Of a stretch of DNA of 64,000 bases, positions 19,784-29,575 are shown one piece after another. Source of the stretch: Chitinophaga niastensis (GTDB lineage Bacteria > Bacteroidota > Bacteroidia > Chitinophagales > Chitinophagaceae); assembly GCF_003014755.1 (NCBI RefSeq), contig NZ_PYAW01000003.1, forward strand, positions 1-64,000. The letters run 5' to 3'. Made by a program: the position numbers and the translations under genes. The notes beneath the pieces are model-generated. The model was not told the DNA's origin. It worked only from the letters and a program-made list of their open reading frames with translations, and searched no databases. Numbering within the stretch: position 1 is the first letter of the stretch; each line of letters opens with the position of its first letter.

Positions 19784-21202
19784 CTACTCTCCGGCATCCA
19801 CTTTTTTCACTAATTCCTGCCGCACGGCTTCAGGTACATTGTTCAATAATTTATACTTTGTAACCTTCTCAATTTCTTCGATTGATGTAAGATAGGCTGT
19901 CCAATGCGTATTCACATCATTTTTATTGGGCGTATTCACAGCTATGATGCGCGTATTTTTTGATATGCGCTGCAGGTCATTGTTCCCGTCTGGCAATATT
20001 ACCAATACTTTCCAGATATGATCCGGCACATTGATGTTGTCGTCATCAATCTTCTTAGCCAGGCCATTCCTGCCAACGCCCCCGGAGCCATAACTACCCA
20101 TAATCACATACACTTCATTACCATCCCGCACCAGCTCCCGTGTATAATCCTCCAGGTTCTTCCATAAATGCTGATTGTGGTAAGGCGCCTGCGGAATCAT
20201 GTTAGTCATCAGAAAAGTAGCCTCATTAGCATCCCTGGTGGCGGTACGGTCGCCGGAAGGGCAATTATGCCCCCTGTCAAACCCACTACCAATATAGCTG
20301 GATTGTGTTACCTGGTACCAGCTTTCCGGCAAATCAGCATCCGGCCGGAAGTCGTTGGCACGCGACATATTTCCCAGATCGCGTGCGCAAACATGCCAGC
20401 ATACCCAGTTAGGAGTGCACTTATCCCGGTTGTAGGATAATTTATAGTAGCCCTTATCCATCAGGTAATTATTCACCATTACCAGCGAAGCGGTAGCATT
20501 ACTGGGATTACCAAGCAACAGGTTATCATCATCTCCCCCAACTGATTTTCCCGCAGGTGCAGGTGCAGTGGACACTAACTTCCCGCCGGCTGTTACCCGC
20601 AATGCATCAAAGTTGAGGCGACTTTTGGTTTTATCTGTTTTACGGATATCAAAACGGATGGAGCCGGTAGCATTGACAGTGAAAGCAGCGCTATGCAAAC
20701 CGGTATCCGTGACACTAACGGCATTGCCTACACGAAAATAACTTTGTCCGCGGTTAACAGACGCCCACAGCTCCCAGTCACCTTTATCATCATCTCCGTA
20801 CAGGGCATATTTCAGTGTAACCGTTACCGTGCTTTTAGCCGGTATATCGAAATTCATGCTGGCGATACCGTTATTCCGGATACGAAGCGCCTGCGTACCT
20901 ACTTTATGATCTTCTTCCAATGCGCCGGTAACAGCATCTTTAAACTCCCAGGAACCGCTGGAGAGCGTAATATCATCGCTGTTATAATTGGTTTTTGAAC
21001 CGGATTCAAAATCCTCCTGCAACAAAGGAATAGCTGCGGGTAGTTTTCTGTTTTTTCTGTGAGATGATTTTTTTGCAGGATGTTTCTCCTTAACACCGGC
21101 TATTTTCCGGGAACAGGTGGTAACAATAAATGCAGCAATGATCAGTATAACGATAATGGCAAAACTATTGCTTTGCGAATTATTCTTTTTCTTATTTGGC
21201 AT
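19784..21202 (-). CDS. Secreted DNA/RNA non-specific endonuclease (NUC1 family)
   Basis: 472 aa. The N-terminus has a hydrophobic stretch ending in IVTTC (about residue 30), compatible with a lipoprotein or anchor. Residues about 60-205 form an added beta-sandwich-like module (FESGS, SWEFKD, LRIRNN, RFDIRKTD, LNFDALRVTA). The catalytic ββα-metal domain covers about 235-450: GFDRGHNCPSGDR near residue 310 holds the catalytic His, and TNMIPQ with NQHLWKNLEDYTREL supplies the conserved Asn and Glu. It hydrolyses single- and double-stranded nucleic acid with Mg2+; surface or extracellular location suggests nutrient scavenging or defence. No immunity gene is seen next to it. Confidence 0.9.
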   Translation of the reverse strand: MPNKKKNNSQSNSFAIIVILIIAAFIVTTCSRKIAGVKEKHPAKKSSHRKNRKLPAAIPLLQEDFESGSKTNYNSDDITLSSGSWEFKDAVTGALEEDHKVGTQALRIRNNGIASMNFDIPAKSTVTVTLKYALYGDDDKGDWELWASVNRGQSYFRVGNAVSVTDTGLHSAAFTVNATGSIRFDIRKTDKTKSRLNFDALRVTAGGKLVSTAPAPAGKSVGGDDDNLLLGNPSNATASLVMVNNYLMDKGYYKLSYNRDKCTPNWVCWHVCARDLGNMSRANDFRPDADLPESWYQVTQSSYIGSGFDRGHNCPSGDRTATRDANEATFLMTNMIPQAPYHNQHLWKNLEDYTRELVRDGNEVYVIMGSYGSGGVGRNGLAKKIDDDNINVPDHIWKVLVILPDGNNDLQRISKNTRIIAVNTPNKNDVNTHWTAYLTSIEEIEKVTKYKLLNNVPEAVRQELVKKVDAGE

Positions 21203-21236
21203 AGAATGGTAACGAACGGCCGCGAAGATAAAGAAT

Positions 21237-21565
21237 TTGTCTTACTCCCGATTAGGCTGATTATACTGATTACCCTGATTTTTTTATTTTGATTTTAAAA
21301 AGATTAGAGAAGATCTAAGCGGGTATTTATCTGAACCAGGATTTTTAGGATTGAATGGATTATCTTGATGGGTGCCGAAGATCTTAGCGGAAATATTCGC
21401 TTATATCTTCCAAACAAAATAACATAACACCCATCAAGATAATCCATTCAATCCTAAAAATCCTGGTTCAGATAAATACCCGCTTAGATCTTCTCTAATC
21501 TTTTTAAAATCAAAATAAAAAAATCGGGGTAATCAGTATAATCAGCCTAATCGGGAGTAAGACAA
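21237..21565. repeat. Palindromic element A1, 138-nt arms
   Basis: Left arm 21237-21374 and right arm 21428-21565 are reverse complements with one mismatch in 138 positions. The outer part of each arm is built of four 9-mers of the form GATTAnnCT. The inner part contains GAGAAGATCTAAGCGGG and ends in GATGGGTG. The 53-nt loop (21375-21427) begins CCGAAGATCTTAGCGG and holds ATATTCGCTTATATCTTCC. It lies between the endonuclease start and the protease stop. It has no reading frame and no terminal inverted repeats of a known IS family. It is homologous to elements at 32417 and 36161. Confidence 0.9.
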
Positions 21566-21614
21566 TTTGCATTGAGAACCGGCTTTCTTTTTATATTAAT
21601 TGCTCCAAATAGTT

Positions 21615-24600
21615 TTAGCGGATCAACGTCACTGCACCCTTGATCAGCTGCGTACTGCCATCCAGCAATTCTACCGTAGCAAAATATACATAGGTACCCA
21701 TTGGTGCAGGAGCCCCTTTCACATTGCCGTCCCAGCCAAAGCTTCTATCGTTTGCAGGTGTGTTATGCGCTTCAAATACTTTATTGCCTACCCGGTTAAA
21801 GATGGTAAAATCCCGCAACAGTTTGATATCCCAGCTACCTATCACATAAAACCAATCATTCTGTCCGTCGCCGTTTGGTGTAAAAGCATTAGGCATGGTT
21901 ACCCCGAAATTGGTAAACGTTTTAATGTATACGGAAGCTGTATCTGTACAATAGTATTCATTAGTTGCCATAACAATATACTTCATGGAAGAAGTGGCTG
22001 CTGCAAGAGGATTAGGGCAGTTAAAGCACGACAACCCATCCTGCGGCGTCCAGGCATAGGCCGAAGCCCGGCCTCCATTCACCCGCGAATATAAGCCTAC
22101 AGTGGCTGGTCGTGGCAGCTCAATCCAGGAACGATCCAGCGACACCGTGAAAGGTGTATACACAGCAGGTCCCAGGTTATTTGCGTAATTGGTTTCATCT
22201 ATCACAAAGCCATTTTTACTGTTTACCACCGCTACAATCTCATTGCTTCGTGGCGCGGATACTACGTGCGTAAATTCCTGGCAAACACCTGCTGTTACAG
22301 GCGTATAAAACAATGGAGATAATAATTGTGATTTTTCATTGGCAGGATCCCCGTTGAAAAAAGAAACCGGCAACCTGGCATGAATGCTATCATAACCATT
22401 ATTTGTGCAGATACTGAATTTCACGAGTACATGATCATTATCGTAGCAATTAGTTTGCAGCAGCCGGATAGTAAAGTCCGGTGGAAAAATGCGTACATAT
22501 TGCTGATCCTTTAACACACAACCATATTTATTAGTAAGCTGTACACCTACAAAAGCACTGTCCAGCATAGACGCCCTGGGTACAGCGCATTTATTGCAGC
22601 TCAACGTATAGGCGATATCGTTTTGCCATAGTATATCGGTGGGGGTAAACGTAGAAATACTGTAGTACAAAGGGAAAGTCGCTTTCCGGAATACAACAGT
22701 GTCTTTCGGAAAAACAGACAATACCGGCGTCACATAATTCCATACAAACGTATTGTTAGCACGATTCGCTTCATTCAAACCTGTTTCCGGTGCATGAATG
22801 GTGGGATCTTTATTTACAATGGCAAATACATTACCGGTAGTGGTATGTTTGATATAACTACCATAGGCAACGCAGTTACCGATACTGGACATCGGTGTCA
22901 CAAAACCCGTTCCCAGCAAGGCCGCTGAGGGATCAGCCGGTGCTCTGTCAAAAAAGTCCACTGATAACTGCGCCGGAATATTTCCTTTGGCATATAAATT
23001 ACACAGGGAGAAATCAATATGTAAACTATCCCCTTTGGCACAATCCACATTTTTCATTGTTACTGTATAATCATCTACCACAGGTATATGCAAAGTAGCA
23101 ATAGTACTGTCATAACAGGCATTCTGCGTGTATCCCATTACCCTTACAGTAGCAACGGTATCTTTTCTGTAAGGTGCGGTAAAAGTAGCGTTCACACAAT
23201 TCGTACAATCCAGGTAAGGAGAAGCATCCCAGACGGCACTTTGAACATTACCGTTGGCTCCAACTGGTTTCAATACTACCTGTTGTTGCGGCGTAAGAGT
23301 GTAGTCCGCAGGAGTCAGTGCTACTTTAAATTTAAAACTGTTTTTAATACTGATGTTGTTACCATAGGCACTCTCTTCCAGGCCGGTATTAGGCAGCACT
23401 AAAGGCAGCGTAGTGCCGTTATCGTTCAGTACCACGGCCAGGGTATCAATACCAGCGCGACCTACATCTACAGTTGCAGTATACAGCGCGCTGGAACATT
23501 TTCCAGAAAGATCAGCAGGCAATGGCCATATCCCTCCTACCCTTTTGGTACCGGCTTTACGGGGATCTCCATCATAAAATGCGATGGGGGTATTTTTAGG
23601 AATGGTATGATAACCGAAGTTGTGGAAGTACAGCGATACCTTCACTTTCGTCTGCTGATAACATTCTATTTTGGTTACATAAACGGCACCATCCGCAGTA
23701 GCATCATCAACCGTGATTTGCACCGCATTGGTAGTATCAAAACAATGACCATCGGTAGCGGCTAAACGAACATGGTAGATACCAGGAATCTTAAAAATGT
23801 ATTTCAGTTGTTCCACCGTACTTACTTCCTGTTCTGCCATCCCCTTATCATTACTCATGAGCCAACTCCAGCTGGTAGCATTGCGGGAGCGATTGTTAAA
23901 CAATACACTATCCAGTTCAATTCCATCCTTAGCAGCTATTTTTCTTTTGCTGGGCCAGAAACGTGCTACTACGCCACAACTCACAGGCACCATATCATTA
24001 GCCGTTGCATGACAGCCAGTCACGGTATTGGTTACACGAAGAATGATTTCATAATTCTTTTTTGCGGTTACTGTCAGCAGCAGTGTGGGTGTATTACCTT
24101 TCGATACGCCGTCTACCAACCATTCATAGGCATTTCCGCCGGTACTGGTGCTGGTAAAAGTAACTGCATCCCCTACTACAGGATAATCCAGACTGCGTGT
24201 AAAAGAGGCGGTGATATTGTCCGGACAAGGGCTATTACATACGGTGCTTGCCAGCATACCTGTTAACGCTACATCAATGAAATTATGCATCCGCTCTGCC
24301 TGTCCGGCAGTAAAGCCAAGGATGCAACCGGTGCCCTGTCCATAATCCATGAAGTTATCCGGCAGATCCGGCACATCTGTGGTAAAGCCCGAAAGCGTAT
24401 CTGTGCTGCATGAATTCTGGGGCATGCTACAGGCATATCCACCGGTGATAGTTCTTTCCGGAGGCGTATCACATACCTTATCTCCATCTACCAGGCAGTC
24501 ATTATTTTTACAGTCCAGCGCACCAAAAGTATGCAGTAAGCTGAGATAGTGCCCCATTTCATGCGCCACTAAACTCACGCCAAGACCTGCTACCACTATA

Positions 24601-25241
24601 TCCCCGCCTGCACTGGCATAACCACCCATTTTCAGGCGGGTCCAGACACCACATTCGAAGGCCTGCATGTATTCCGACTTAATATCCTTTACTACCCATA
24701 TATTGATATAACGACTGCCATCCCATTTACCCAGGGCCGTAAGATTACCCCCTTCCATCTCGTTATCAAAATCTTCTAAATAAGAATGCGTTCTGACGAT
24801 ACCGGTAGTTTTGCCGCCATCGGGAGCAGTTTTCGCCAAACAGAACTGAATTTTTGTATCAAAGCGGCCGCCACTAAAAGCACCCGTTGTTGCATAGGCA
24901 TCATTCAGTTCTTTAAGGGCCTGTATAATGGCTACATCAGGGAAGGCGGTCGGGTCCTGATTGATAATATGAAATACTACCGGCAGTGTTACCAATGTAG
25001 GCACAGTACTGGCAGCACCGGGAGCGGTGATGTATTTCTTTTTCAGTATCGCATTATTGATCGCTTGTTCCCTTGCCAGATAAGAGGCATCTTTCCGCCA
25101 CTGCTGCTCCAATATATCTGTACCACAGGGCCGCACCGTGGCAGGCATTCCCTCCTGTGCTTTTACTAAAACAGGAAATAGCTGGCATAGTAGGCATAGC
25201 AATATTAACGCGCTTAGATTTTTCGGGACTGGCATGTGCAT
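21615..25241 (-). CDS. Secreted M43-like metalloprotease with T9SS type B C-terminal sorting domain
   Basis: 1208 aa from the ATG at 25241, chosen because it directly precedes the signal peptide (MPVPKNLSALILLCLL to KAQEG); a frame extends 17 codons further upstream. The zinc motif VAHEMGHYLSLLH is near residue 222, followed by CDTPPE and the Met-turn NFMDYG, as in pappalysin/cytophagalysin (M43) enzymes. The usual Gly of HExxHxxGxxH is Ser here. PKD-like and CARDB-like beta domains fill residues about 340-1090. The last 95 residues (NAFTPNGDGQNDWF, FNRVGNKVFEA, PMGTYVYFA) are a gliding-motility/CHU_C type B domain that directs type IX secretion. Probably an extracellular protease. Confidence 0.9.
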   Translation of the reverse strand: MHMPVPKNLSALILLCLLCQLFPVLVKAQEGMPATVRPCGTDILEQQWRKDASYLAREQAINNAILKKKYITAPGAASTVPTLVTLPVVFHIINQDPTAFPDVAIIQALKELNDAYATTGAFSGGRFDTKIQFCLAKTAPDGGKTTGIVRTHSYLEDFDNEMEGGNLTALGKWDGSRYINIWVVKDIKSEYMQAFECGVWTRLKMGGYASAGGDIVVAGLGVSLVAHEMGHYLSLLHTFGALDCKNNDCLVDGDKVCDTPPERTITGGYACSMPQNSCSTDTLSGFTTDVPDLPDNFMDYGQGTGCILGFTAGQAERMHNFIDVALTGMLASTVCNSPCPDNITASFTRSLDYPVVGDAVTFTSTSTGGNAYEWLVDGVSKGNTPTLLLTVTAKKNYEIILRVTNTVTGCHATANDMVPVSCGVVARFWPSKRKIAAKDGIELDSVLFNNRSRNATSWSWLMSNDKGMAEQEVSTVEQLKYIFKIPGIYHVRLAATDGHCFDTTNAVQITVDDATADGAVYVTKIECYQQTKVKVSLYFHNFGYHTIPKNTPIAFYDGDPRKAGTKRVGGIWPLPADLSGKCSSALYTATVDVGRAGIDTLAVVLNDNGTTLPLVLPNTGLEESAYGNNISIKNSFKFKVALTPADYTLTPQQQVVLKPVGANGNVQSAVWDASPYLDCTNCVNATFTAPYRKDTVATVRVMGYTQNACYDSTIATLHIPVVDDYTVTMKNVDCAKGDSLHIDFSLCNLYAKGNIPAQLSVDFFDRAPADPSAALLGTGFVTPMSSIGNCVAYGSYIKHTTTGNVFAIVNKDPTIHAPETGLNEANRANNTFVWNYVTPVLSVFPKDTVVFRKATFPLYYSISTFTPTDILWQNDIAYTLSCNKCAVPRASMLDSAFVGVQLTNKYGCVLKDQQYVRIFPPDFTIRLLQTNCYDNDHVLVKFSICTNNGYDSIHARLPVSFFNGDPANEKSQLLSPLFYTPVTAGVCQEFTHVVSAPRSNEIVAVVNSKNGFVIDETNYANNLGPAVYTPFTVSLDRSWIELPRPATVGLYSRVNGGRASAYAWTPQDGLSCFNCPNPLAAATSSMKYIVMATNEYYCTDTASVYIKTFTNFGVTMPNAFTPNGDGQNDWFYVIGSWDIKLLRDFTIFNRVGNKVFEAHNTPANDRSFGWDGNVKGAPAPMGTYVYFATVELLDGSTQLIKGAVTLIR

Positions 25242-25370
25242 TGAAGACAGATAAAATGTAACAGTCGCAAATATATAACCATTTTTATTCATTAGTTAAT
25301 ACCCCGTACATTAAATTATTCAGTTATTTTGAATGAGGTATTGTTTAAGCATGATAGTGGATCACCAAAC

Positions 25371-25400
25371 AAAAAGGCCGGCTGTAAAAAACAGCCAGCC
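25371..25400 (-). terminator. Intrinsic terminator of GH16 gene
   Basis: Read on the minus strand, GGCTGGCTGT / ACAGCCGGCC forms a 10-bp stem (one U-G pair) with a five-base loop, followed by TTTTTG. It lies 23 bases beyond the GH16 stop. Confidence 0.75.
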
Positions 25401-25422
25401 CTATCCATCACCCTATGCTATA

Positions 25423-26637
25423 TTAATACCTGAATGCCTCCCAACCGGAGATAGTGGCGCGATTGCAGGTCATTGCCTGCGTTCCGTTTTCACACGAAAC
25501 ATACTTACCATTATTTCCGCGGAGCGATATAGAGCCATCGGCATTAACGATCCAGTCAAATTTTTCCCAGTCGCCCACGCTGGTACGGTTACACGTAATA
25601 GGACTCGCCCCGTTTTCGGATGATACATATTTACCCTGGCTGAGCAGTGCTATTTTGCCACCACCGGCATCTACCACCGTAAATTGTTCCCATGCCTGGG
25701 CAACAGTACGCGTACAGGTCATCGGCTGCGTGCCGTTCTCACTACTTACAAAAGCATTATTGAAACCTTTCAGCGTAATGGTACTACCAATAGGTGCAGT
25801 ACTACCACCATTGGTAATGGAATAAACTCTTACATAATCCACATACATACTGGCAGGGAGTTTACTTTCATCCACCGTTTGACCCGGGAAATCGCCACCC
25901 ACCGCCAGGTTCAGGATAATGAAGAAGGGATTATGAAACGCACCGGTGCCATTGATACTATTCAGGATATTAGCGGTGGCATATAGGTTACCATCCACAT
26001 ACCAGCGGATCGCACTGGCATCCCACTCCACTGCATAGACGTGATAATCTGTAATAGTAGTGCTGGTAGTACCACCATAAGATACATGCCCGTTTACATA
26101 CCAGTGAATAGTGCCGTAAATGGTATTGCTGGTATTTACCTGTTCCATAATATCTATCTCACCGCATTGGGGCCATCCTACTGAGCCAATGTTATTGCCC
26201 AGCATCCAGAAGGCAGGCCATAAACCCTGTCCGGATGCGAGTTTGATACGGGCTTCAATCCGTCCGTATTGCGTGGTAAAATGTCCCGCCGTATTCATAC
26301 GGGCAGATGTATACAGCTGTCCGCCTACACTTTGTTTCCTGGCAGTGATCACCAGATTACCATTGCTTACACTGGCATTGGAAGATTGATAGTATTGTCT
26401 TTCATTATTGACACCGGGGCCGGTTTCGAAAGACCAATTAGACGTGTTTACACTACTGCCGTCAAATTCATCAGACCATATCAGCTGATAGGTAGCTGCT
26501 GCCTGCGTTGCTACAGCAGCAGGTTTGCCATTCAGGGGTTGCAGGGTGTCTGTTTGTTTAACATCTTTTTTACAGGAGATGACAGCGGCGATTAACAGGA
26601 ACATGCCTGCGCCAAAAAACAGGAGTTTTGTTTTCAT
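25423..26637 (-). CDS. GH16 beta-glucanase lipoprotein with C-terminal beta-trefoil-like domain
   Basis: 404 aa. A signal with lipobox-like AAVISC (Cys 22) points to a surface or periplasmic lipoprotein. The GH16 domain (about residues 48-270) starts LIWSDEFDG and includes [20 protein letters not shown] and the catalytic GEIDIMEQ near residue 159, where the two Glu residues are nucleophile and acid/base; laminarinase-like enzymes have this ExDxxE form. The last 125 residues contain three similar units (YVSSENG..P.TC.RT) spaced about 45 residues apart, like a fascin/beta-trefoil fold and probably glycan-binding. Likely substrate is a beta-1,3- or mixed-linkage glucan. Confidence 0.92.
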   Translation of the reverse strand: MKTKLLFFGAGMFLLIAAVISCKKDVKQTDTLQPLNGKPAAVATQAAATYQLIWSDEFDGSSVNTSNWSFETGPGVNNERQYYQSSNASVSNGNLVITARKQSVGGQLYTSARMNTAGHFTTQYGRIEARIKLASGQGLWPAFWMLGNNIGSVGWPQCGEIDIMEQVNTSNTIYGTIHWYVNGHVSYGGTTSTTITDYHVYAVEWDASAIRWYVDGNLYATANILNSINGTGAFHNPFFIILNLAVGGDFPGQTVDESKLPASMYVDYVRVYSITNGGSTAPIGSTITLKGFNNAFVSSENGTQPMTCTRTVAQAWEQFTVVDAGGGKIALLSQGKYVSSENGASPITCNRTSVGDWEKFDWIVNADGSISLRGNNGKYVSCENGTQAMTCNRATISGWEAFRY

Positions 26638-26846
26638 GGAATTTACAATGATTAAAGGTGAACAATGAACGGTGATGGATCAACGTGGAACTATTTTTTT
26701 CAGGAGAAATAAAGTTGGGGGTTATTTAACAGGAGGCAAAATTTGGGAGTACATCAAAAGTACATCAAGGGTAAATTAGTTGCATTATTGCTGCTGAAAA
26801 AGGCACCTCCCCAACCCCTCCTTGTTATTATCTTTCCATTACCTGC

Positions 26847-26877
26847 TTTCGGAAGCGAAATGGATGCTATACTTTTG
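26847..26877 (+). promoter_or_regulatory. Bacteroidota-type promoter of MFS gene
   Basis: A -7 box TACTTTTG (26870-26877) fits TAnnTTTG, with TTTC at 26847-26850 in place of TTTG at the -33 position and the expected 19-base spacer. It is 27 bases before the TTG start at 26905. Confidence 0.6.
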
Positions 26878-26904
26878 CAGTATAAATTATAAAGCAAGAT
26901 TACA

Positions 26905-28146
26905 TTGACGAACGAACTCACCCGGGCCAAATATTTTTCTCTTATTCTGATATTGGGTACGCTAACCGCTTTAGGACCATTTTCCATTGACATGTACCTG
27001 CCCGGATTTCCAGCGATAGGTAAGGATTTGGGAGTAGACCCCACCAGGGTTGCACTTTCATTATCCAGCTTTTTTATTGGCATATCCGCCGGACAGTTGC
27101 TGTATGGTCCGCTGCTGGACCGTTTTGGCAGAAAAAAACCTTTGTACATCGGACTCGTACTTTACATTATATCTTCTGCGGGATGCATGTATGTATCTAC
27201 ACTTAACAGCCTGATTATCCTCCGGTTCATTCAGGCCATCGGCAGCTGCGCCGCCGCAGTAGCCGCCGTAGCTATGGTACGCGACCTTTTCCCTGTAAAG
27301 GAAAATGCCAAAGTATTTGCATTGCTGATGCTGGTGGTAGGCACCTCTCCCATGATAGCCCCTACAGTAGGTAGTTACGTGACCAGTGCCTTCGGCTGGC
27401 ACATGGTTTTCCTGATCCTGGGCATGATGGGTGCATTGATCCTGCTGGCCACCATCCTGTGGTTGCCGGAAAGTTATAAGCCGGATACCAGTTTATCATT
27501 GAAGCCAAGACCTATTATTACTAATTTCCTCGCAGTAGTGAGTGAACCGCAGTTTTATACATATGCTTTTACAGGCGCCATATCGTTTTCCGGATTGTTT
27601 GCCTATGTGTCTGCCTCCCCACTGGTTTTCATGGACATCTATAAACTAAGCGACAAAGCCTATGGATGGGTTTTTGCCTTTTTATCAATTGGATTGATAG
27701 GGTCCAGCCAGGTAAACAGCTGGTTGCTAAAACATTTCAAGAGCCAGGAAATAGTGCCGGTAGCGTTGATGAGTCAAACCATCATCGGTCTTATTTTTAT
27801 TGTATGTGCCTGGAATAACTGGCTGTCGCTGGCAGGCATTATTGCGTTGCTCTTTGCATTTCTCTGTTGCATGGGTTGCATCAATCCAAATACATCAGCC
27901 TTGTGTCTGGCACCGTTCAGTAAAAATGCCGGGAGTGCTTCCGCACTCATGGGTGCGCTGCAAATGGGAATCGGTTCACTGGCATCGGCAGTAGTAAGTT
28001 TGTATGATACACATACCGCCACTCCAATGGCTGTTACCATGTGTGGTTCTTCGCTACTGGCACTGATCATTTTATTATTGGGTCGCAGAAAAACCGGCAG
28101 CGCATTAACTGCTGCCGGTAAAGATGGTGCCGTACTGGTACATTAA
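26905..28146 (+). CDS. Bcr/CflA-type drug-resistance MFS transporter
   Basis: 413 aa with about 12 hydrophobic segments. The N-terminus (TALGPFSIDMYLPGFPAI) and the motif GPLLDRFGRKKPLYIGL after TM2 are characteristic of the Bcr/CflA subfamily of drug:H+ antiporters. It probably exports small toxic compounds across the inner membrane. The start codon is TTG at 26905, placed well after the promoter; the next Met is too far in to keep the first segment. Its 3' end overlaps the convergent SDR gene and lies in a 14-bp palindrome. Confidence 0.9.
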   Translation: MTNELTRAKYFSLILILGTLTALGPFSIDMYLPGFPAIGKDLGVDPTRVALSLSSFFIGISAGQLLYGPLLDRFGRKKPLYIGLVLYIISSAGCMYVSTLNSLIILRFIQAIGSCAAAVAAVAMVRDLFPVKENAKVFALLMLVVGTSPMIAPTVGSYVTSAFGWHMVFLILGMMGALILLATILWLPESYKPDTSLSLKPRPIITNFLAVVSEPQFYTYAFTGAISFSGLFAYVSASPLVFMDIYKLSDKAYGWVFAFLSIGLIGSSQVNSWLLKHFKSQEIVPVALMSQTIIGLIFIVCAWNNWLSLAGIIALLFAFLCCMGCINPNTSALCLAPFSKNAGSASALMGALQMGIGSLASAVVSLYDTHTATPMAVTMCGSSLLALIILLLGRRKTGSALTAAGKDGAVLVH

Positions 28147-28160
28147 ACCAGTACGGCACC
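28126..28160. terminator. Perfect 14-bp hairpin at overlapping convergent gene ends
   Basis: Arms 28126-28139 and 28147-28160 (GGTGCCGTACTGGT and its exact complement) flank a 7-base loop holding the stop codons of both the MFS and SDR genes. It lacks a U-tract, so it may be a bidirectional transcription barrier rather than a standard terminator. A second 9-bp hairpin (28093-28119) lies just before it in the MFS coding region. Confidence 0.5.
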
Positions 28161-28868
28161 GCCGTCTACTACAATCACCTGTCCGGTACTGAATCCTTCC
28201 CGCATCAGGTATAAATAGGTTTGTGCAATATCTGCTACCTCGCCTACACGGCGCACCGGTAAAGCATTGCCAATATTTTGATATATCGCTTCACGCTCAG
28301 CAACCGGAATATCTGCCCATAAATCTGTTTTAACAACACCGGGAGATACTGCATTTACGCGGATAGGCGCCAACTCTACTGCCAATGCGCGGGTGAGTGA
28401 TTCCATGGCACCACAAATACTGGCTCCTGCTGCCCAACCCGCCTGTGGCCGTGCACCGGCAATACCGGTAGTTAATACCACGGAGCCGCCAGGTAATATA
28501 TGTTTACTGCCATACTTCACTGCATTCCATGTACCTAAAAAACGTAAGTGAAATGCTGCCTGCACATCGCTGCTGCTGATATCTTCCAGCTTTCCCAACA
28601 GCAGCCTGTCGCCAGCTGTAAACACCAGGTGATCGAAAGATCCTGTTCCCTGAAAAAAATCACGCACTGCTGCTTCATTACCCAGGTCAACGGCGTACCC
28701 CTGCGCGCTTTCCGGCAATGTAGCCAATGCCTTATCTATTCTTTCCTGATTGCTGGAAACAATAATTACGTCTGCTCCTTCGCTGGCGGCTGCATTGGCC
28801 GTAGCCAGGCCAATACCTGCACTGCCACCCAGTATTATTACTCTCTTACCTGTTAAATGCGTACTCAT
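28143..28868 (-). CDS. Short-chain dehydrogenase-like protein lacking canonical YxxxK
   Basis: 241 aa with a Rossmann start VIILGGSAGIGLATA (TGxxxGIG variant) and the SDR C-terminal VELAPIRVNAVSPG and VVDGG segments. The place where SDRs carry Tyr-x-x-x-Lys reads GASIC before GAMESLTRAL, so the usual catalytic pair is missing. It may bind NAD(P) without classical chemistry, or use another base. It lies 72 bases after the Crp-like regulator gene in the same direction and may be its target. Confidence 0.85.
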   Translation of the reverse strand: MSTHLTGKRVIILGGSAGIGLATANAAASEGADVIIVSSNQERIDKALATLPESAQGYAVDLGNEAAVRDFFQGTGSFDHLVFTAGDRLLLGKLEDISSSDVQAAFHLRFLGTWNAVKYGSKHILPGGSVVLTTGIAGARPQAGWAAGASICGAMESLTRALAVELAPIRVNAVSPGVVKTDLWADIPVAEREAIYQNIGNALPVRRVGEVADIAQTYLYLMREGFSTGQVIVVDGGAVLV

Positions 28869-28940
28869 AACGAATTGTTTTTTATGCGTACAAAATTCGT
28901 CAGGAGTAAGGAGTGCACATTTAACAAATGGTAAAAAACA

Positions 28941-29522
28941 TCAGGGGAGAAAATTTTTTCTGATCCTGCTGAGAGATTGTTGTGTAATTCCCAGGTACGA
29001 AGCTACATCGCTCAAAGACACGCGCAGCGCAATGTCTGGCTGATGCATTAAAAAATGACGGTAACGGGTGGTAGCATCCTGCCCCATATAAGTATTGCGT
29101 GTATTAATTTTATCCAGCAGTGCCTGCTGTACAATTCCACCAATCAACTCTTTGAGATAAGGCAGCTTTTCGTATAGCCCTGTCAGTTGCTCTTTTGTCA
29201 ATACAATCACAGCTGTATCACAGGCGGCAGCTATGCCTTCCTTAGCAGGAATGTTATTGGTGAAACTATCGAGAATAGTACAAAACTTATTTTCTTTGAG
29301 AAAGAACAAAACAATATCATTCCCCTCTTCTGTACGTTTTACGATGCGCAGCACACCTTTGCACACAAAAAACATTTCTTTGGCGATCTTACCTTCCCGT
29401 AATAATTCCGTGCCCTCCTTTATTGTGCGTACACTCAATGCAGCTTGAATCATGTCCCAATCTGCTGCCGGAATCGGGCGGAATAATTGTAAATAATTAT
29501 ACAGCGGCAATACTGATTTCAT
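28941..29522 (-). CDS. Crp/Fnr family transcription regulator
   Basis: 193 aa. Residues about 15-120 form a cyclic-nucleotide-binding-like beta barrel (GTELLREGKIAKEMFFVCKG, a strand pattern typical of the fold). The C-terminal helix-turn-helix is VSLSDVASYLGITQQSLSRIRK (last 30 residues). The cAMP-contacting residues of Crp (RxS) are not evident, so the ligand is unknown, as in many Bacteroidota Crp-like proteins. It is divergent from the serine hydrolase at 29617 and upstream of the SDR gene, either of which could be regulated. Confidence 0.88.
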   Translation of the reverse strand: MKSVLPLYNYLQLFRPIPAADWDMIQAALSVRTIKEGTELLREGKIAKEMFFVCKGVLRIVKRTEEGNDIVLFFLKENKFCTILDSFTNNIPAKEGIAAACDTAVIVLTKEQLTGLYEKLPYLKELIGGIVQQALLDKINTRNTYMGQDATTRYRHFLMHQPDIALRVSLSDVASYLGITQQSLSRIRKNFLP

Positions 29523-29575
29523 ATAAAAATAGAATTTTAATGGTAGCTCCCGGTTGCTACAATATAGGTTTGAAA

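Noticed and set aside
21237..21565. Element A1 as an insertion sequence or CRISPR array
   Set aside because: No transposase frame, no regular repeat-spacer pattern; it is one long palindrome.
26754..27149. Minus-strand 131-codon frame over the MFS start
   Set aside because: Antisense to a well-supported transporter and crosses its promoter.
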